Source: Arthrobacter sp. EM1 (GTDB lineage Bacteria; Actinomycetota; Actinomycetes; Actinomycetales; Micrococcaceae). Taken from it: 64,000 nt of DNA. The stretch is from assembly GCF_029964055.1 (NCBI RefSeq), contig NZ_CP124836.1, positions 2,046,001-2,110,000 of the forward strand, written 5' to 3'. The position numbers were made by a program, and so were the translations under genes. Position 1 is the first letter of the stretch. Each line of letters opens with the position of its first letter. Shown in pieces: positions 63,393 through 64,000 of the stretch. Under the pieces are notes generated by a model that was not told the DNA's origin, made no database searches, and saw only the letters and a list, made by a program, of their open reading frames with translations.

Positions 63393-63620
63393 GCTCATGT
63401 CCTGTCTCGAAATGTTGTGCCTAGCCGGCTCCTTCAGCATCGCGCCGGGAAGCGGACTCCGCGAGGAGCAAAAGAGGCCATGTGGAAAACCCCGATCCGG
63501 CCCCAGCGGGGTGCCTGCTGCACTGTCCGGGCTACCGGGTGTTCCTGACAGCGGACACTCTGAGGGCACGGTAAACTCGTGGAGGCATCTCCCGGCAGCA
63601 GCCGGCAGTTATGCCGTCTT

Positions 63621-63696
63621 GCCCCAGTAGCTCAGGGGATAGAGCAGCGGCCTTCTAATCCGCCGGTCGGGGGTTCGATTCCCTCCTGGGGCACCA
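63621..63696 (+). tRNA. tRNA-Arg (TCT), CCA encoded
   Basis: A 73-nt body plus an encoded CCA: acceptor GCCCCAG / CTGGGGC, D arm GCTC-AGGGGATA-GAGC, anticodon loop CTTCTAA (anticodon TCT), T arm GGGGG-TTCGATT-CCCTC, discriminator A. It is the only one of the five tRNAs here whose CCA is encoded. Confidence 0.97.
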
Positions 63697-63879
63697 GAAT
63701 GCGGCTCTGGCCTGCCGGAACGTTCCGCAGGTCAGGGCCGCACTTTTCGGCCGCGGGCACGGTTACGGCACGTCCTCGGCCCGCACGTCGACCTTCTGCG
63801 ATCAGCACACTTAGTATTAGTACACAAGCACGGCGCCAGGCATGACGGTGCGCCCGCACGCAACGAAAGGTACGCCGCC

Positions 63880-64000
63880 ATGACGCAGACACCCCGGGAA
63901 TTTGAACCCCACGATCCCAACGAAGCCGAGACCCCCCGCTACCCGGAATCGGCCCCCGCCGCGTCCGGACCGGCCGTGGCAAGGAATTCTGCAGAGTCGC
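63880..64000 (+). CDS. Start of an unidentified gene (partial)
   Basis: Forty codons are visible: MTQTPREFEPHDPNEAE at the start, then a Pro/Ala-rich stretch, and the frame is still open at the window end. AAAGG lies 9 nt before the ATG. The N-terminus is hydrophilic and probably disordered; the family cannot be named from this much. Confidence 0.6.
   Translation, partial: MTQTPREFEPHDPNEAETPRYPESAPAASGPAVARNSAES

Noticed and set aside
63393..63620. Small gene upstream of ssb on the minus strand
   Set aside because: The frame continuous with ssb has no Shine-Dalgarno and is not OB-fold-like; the region is better read as the ssb and tRNA-Arg promoters.
1..64000. CRISPR array, prophage, insertion sequence or defence island
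   Set aside because: No spaced repeat array, cas gene, transposase, integrase, restriction or toxin-antitoxin gene was recognised on either strand.

Overview
The window looks like ordinary chromosome from a high-GC Gram-positive actinobacterium of the family Micrococcaceae, most likely Arthrobacter or Pseudarthrobacter. The reasons are strong GC bias at third codon positions, gene orders typical of the group (rplU-rpmA-obgE-proB-proA-nadD-rsfS; ileS-folC-DUF4233-ndk beside RNase E; tig-clpP1-clpP2-clpX), a mycothiol-type nitroreductase, an actinobacterial ileS T-box and many start codons that appear leaderless. No transposase, integrase, phage gene, CRISPR array or toxin-antitoxin pair was seen. 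Two short repeat-like palindromes are the only mobile-looking items.

Layout. 1-3.7 kb: a tightly overlapped minus-strand operon for membrane fatty-acid modification (FAD oxidoreductase, DUF1365, two cyclopropane-synthase-like methyltransferases), with a divergent LysR regulator. 4.8-8.8 kb: aldehyde dehydrogenase, BCCT osmolyte transporter, DUF2004 protein. 8.9-12.2 kb: methionine synthesis (metF, metE) behind a long leader. 12.6-17.5 kb: small ORF, ROK regulator, RlmG-like rRNA methyltransferase, flavin monooxygenase, YjdM, DoxX-like membrane protein. 17.6-25.9 kb: two identical tRNA-Ala genes, then (all minus strand, read from high to low coordinates) rplU, rpmA, obgE, proB, proA, a His-rich small membrane protein, nadD, a tail-anchored disordered protein and rsfS. 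26.2-31.2 kb: a thiD-tenA fusion behind a TPP riboswitch, and RNase E. 31.7-38.5 kb: VKOR, ndk, DUF4233, folC, and ileS behind a T-box. 38.5-46.5 kb: secreted phosphodiesterase, SDR, Na+/alanine symporter, valS, a small monooxygenase, a nitroreductase. 46.6-51.4 kb: clpX, clpP2, clpP1, trigger factor, tRNA-Pro and tRNA-Gly. 51.5-64 kb: Nei glycosylase, rpiB, a membrane protein, pepN, OsmC, MscS, truncated haemoglobin, a hypothetical, thioesterase II, EttA, a lipoprotein, a second-type SSB, tRNA-Arg and the start of one more gene.

How it fits together. Most of the window is housekeeping: translation (L21, L27, Obg, RsfS, IleRS, ValRS, EttA, RlmG, five tRNAs), proteostasis (trigger factor, ClpXP, PepN), RNA decay (RNase E), cofactors (NAD, thiamine, folate) and amino-acid synthesis (Met, Pro). 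Regulation by RNA is prominent: a translational ileS T-box, a TPP aptamer that ends on the Shine-Dalgarno of thiD-tenA, long leaders before metF and rplU, and about ten genes whose -10 hexamer lies 6-7 nt before the start codon. I found no convincing new multi-gene system. The best leads are the lipid-modification operon, the palindromic repeats, and several unassigned operators and leaders.
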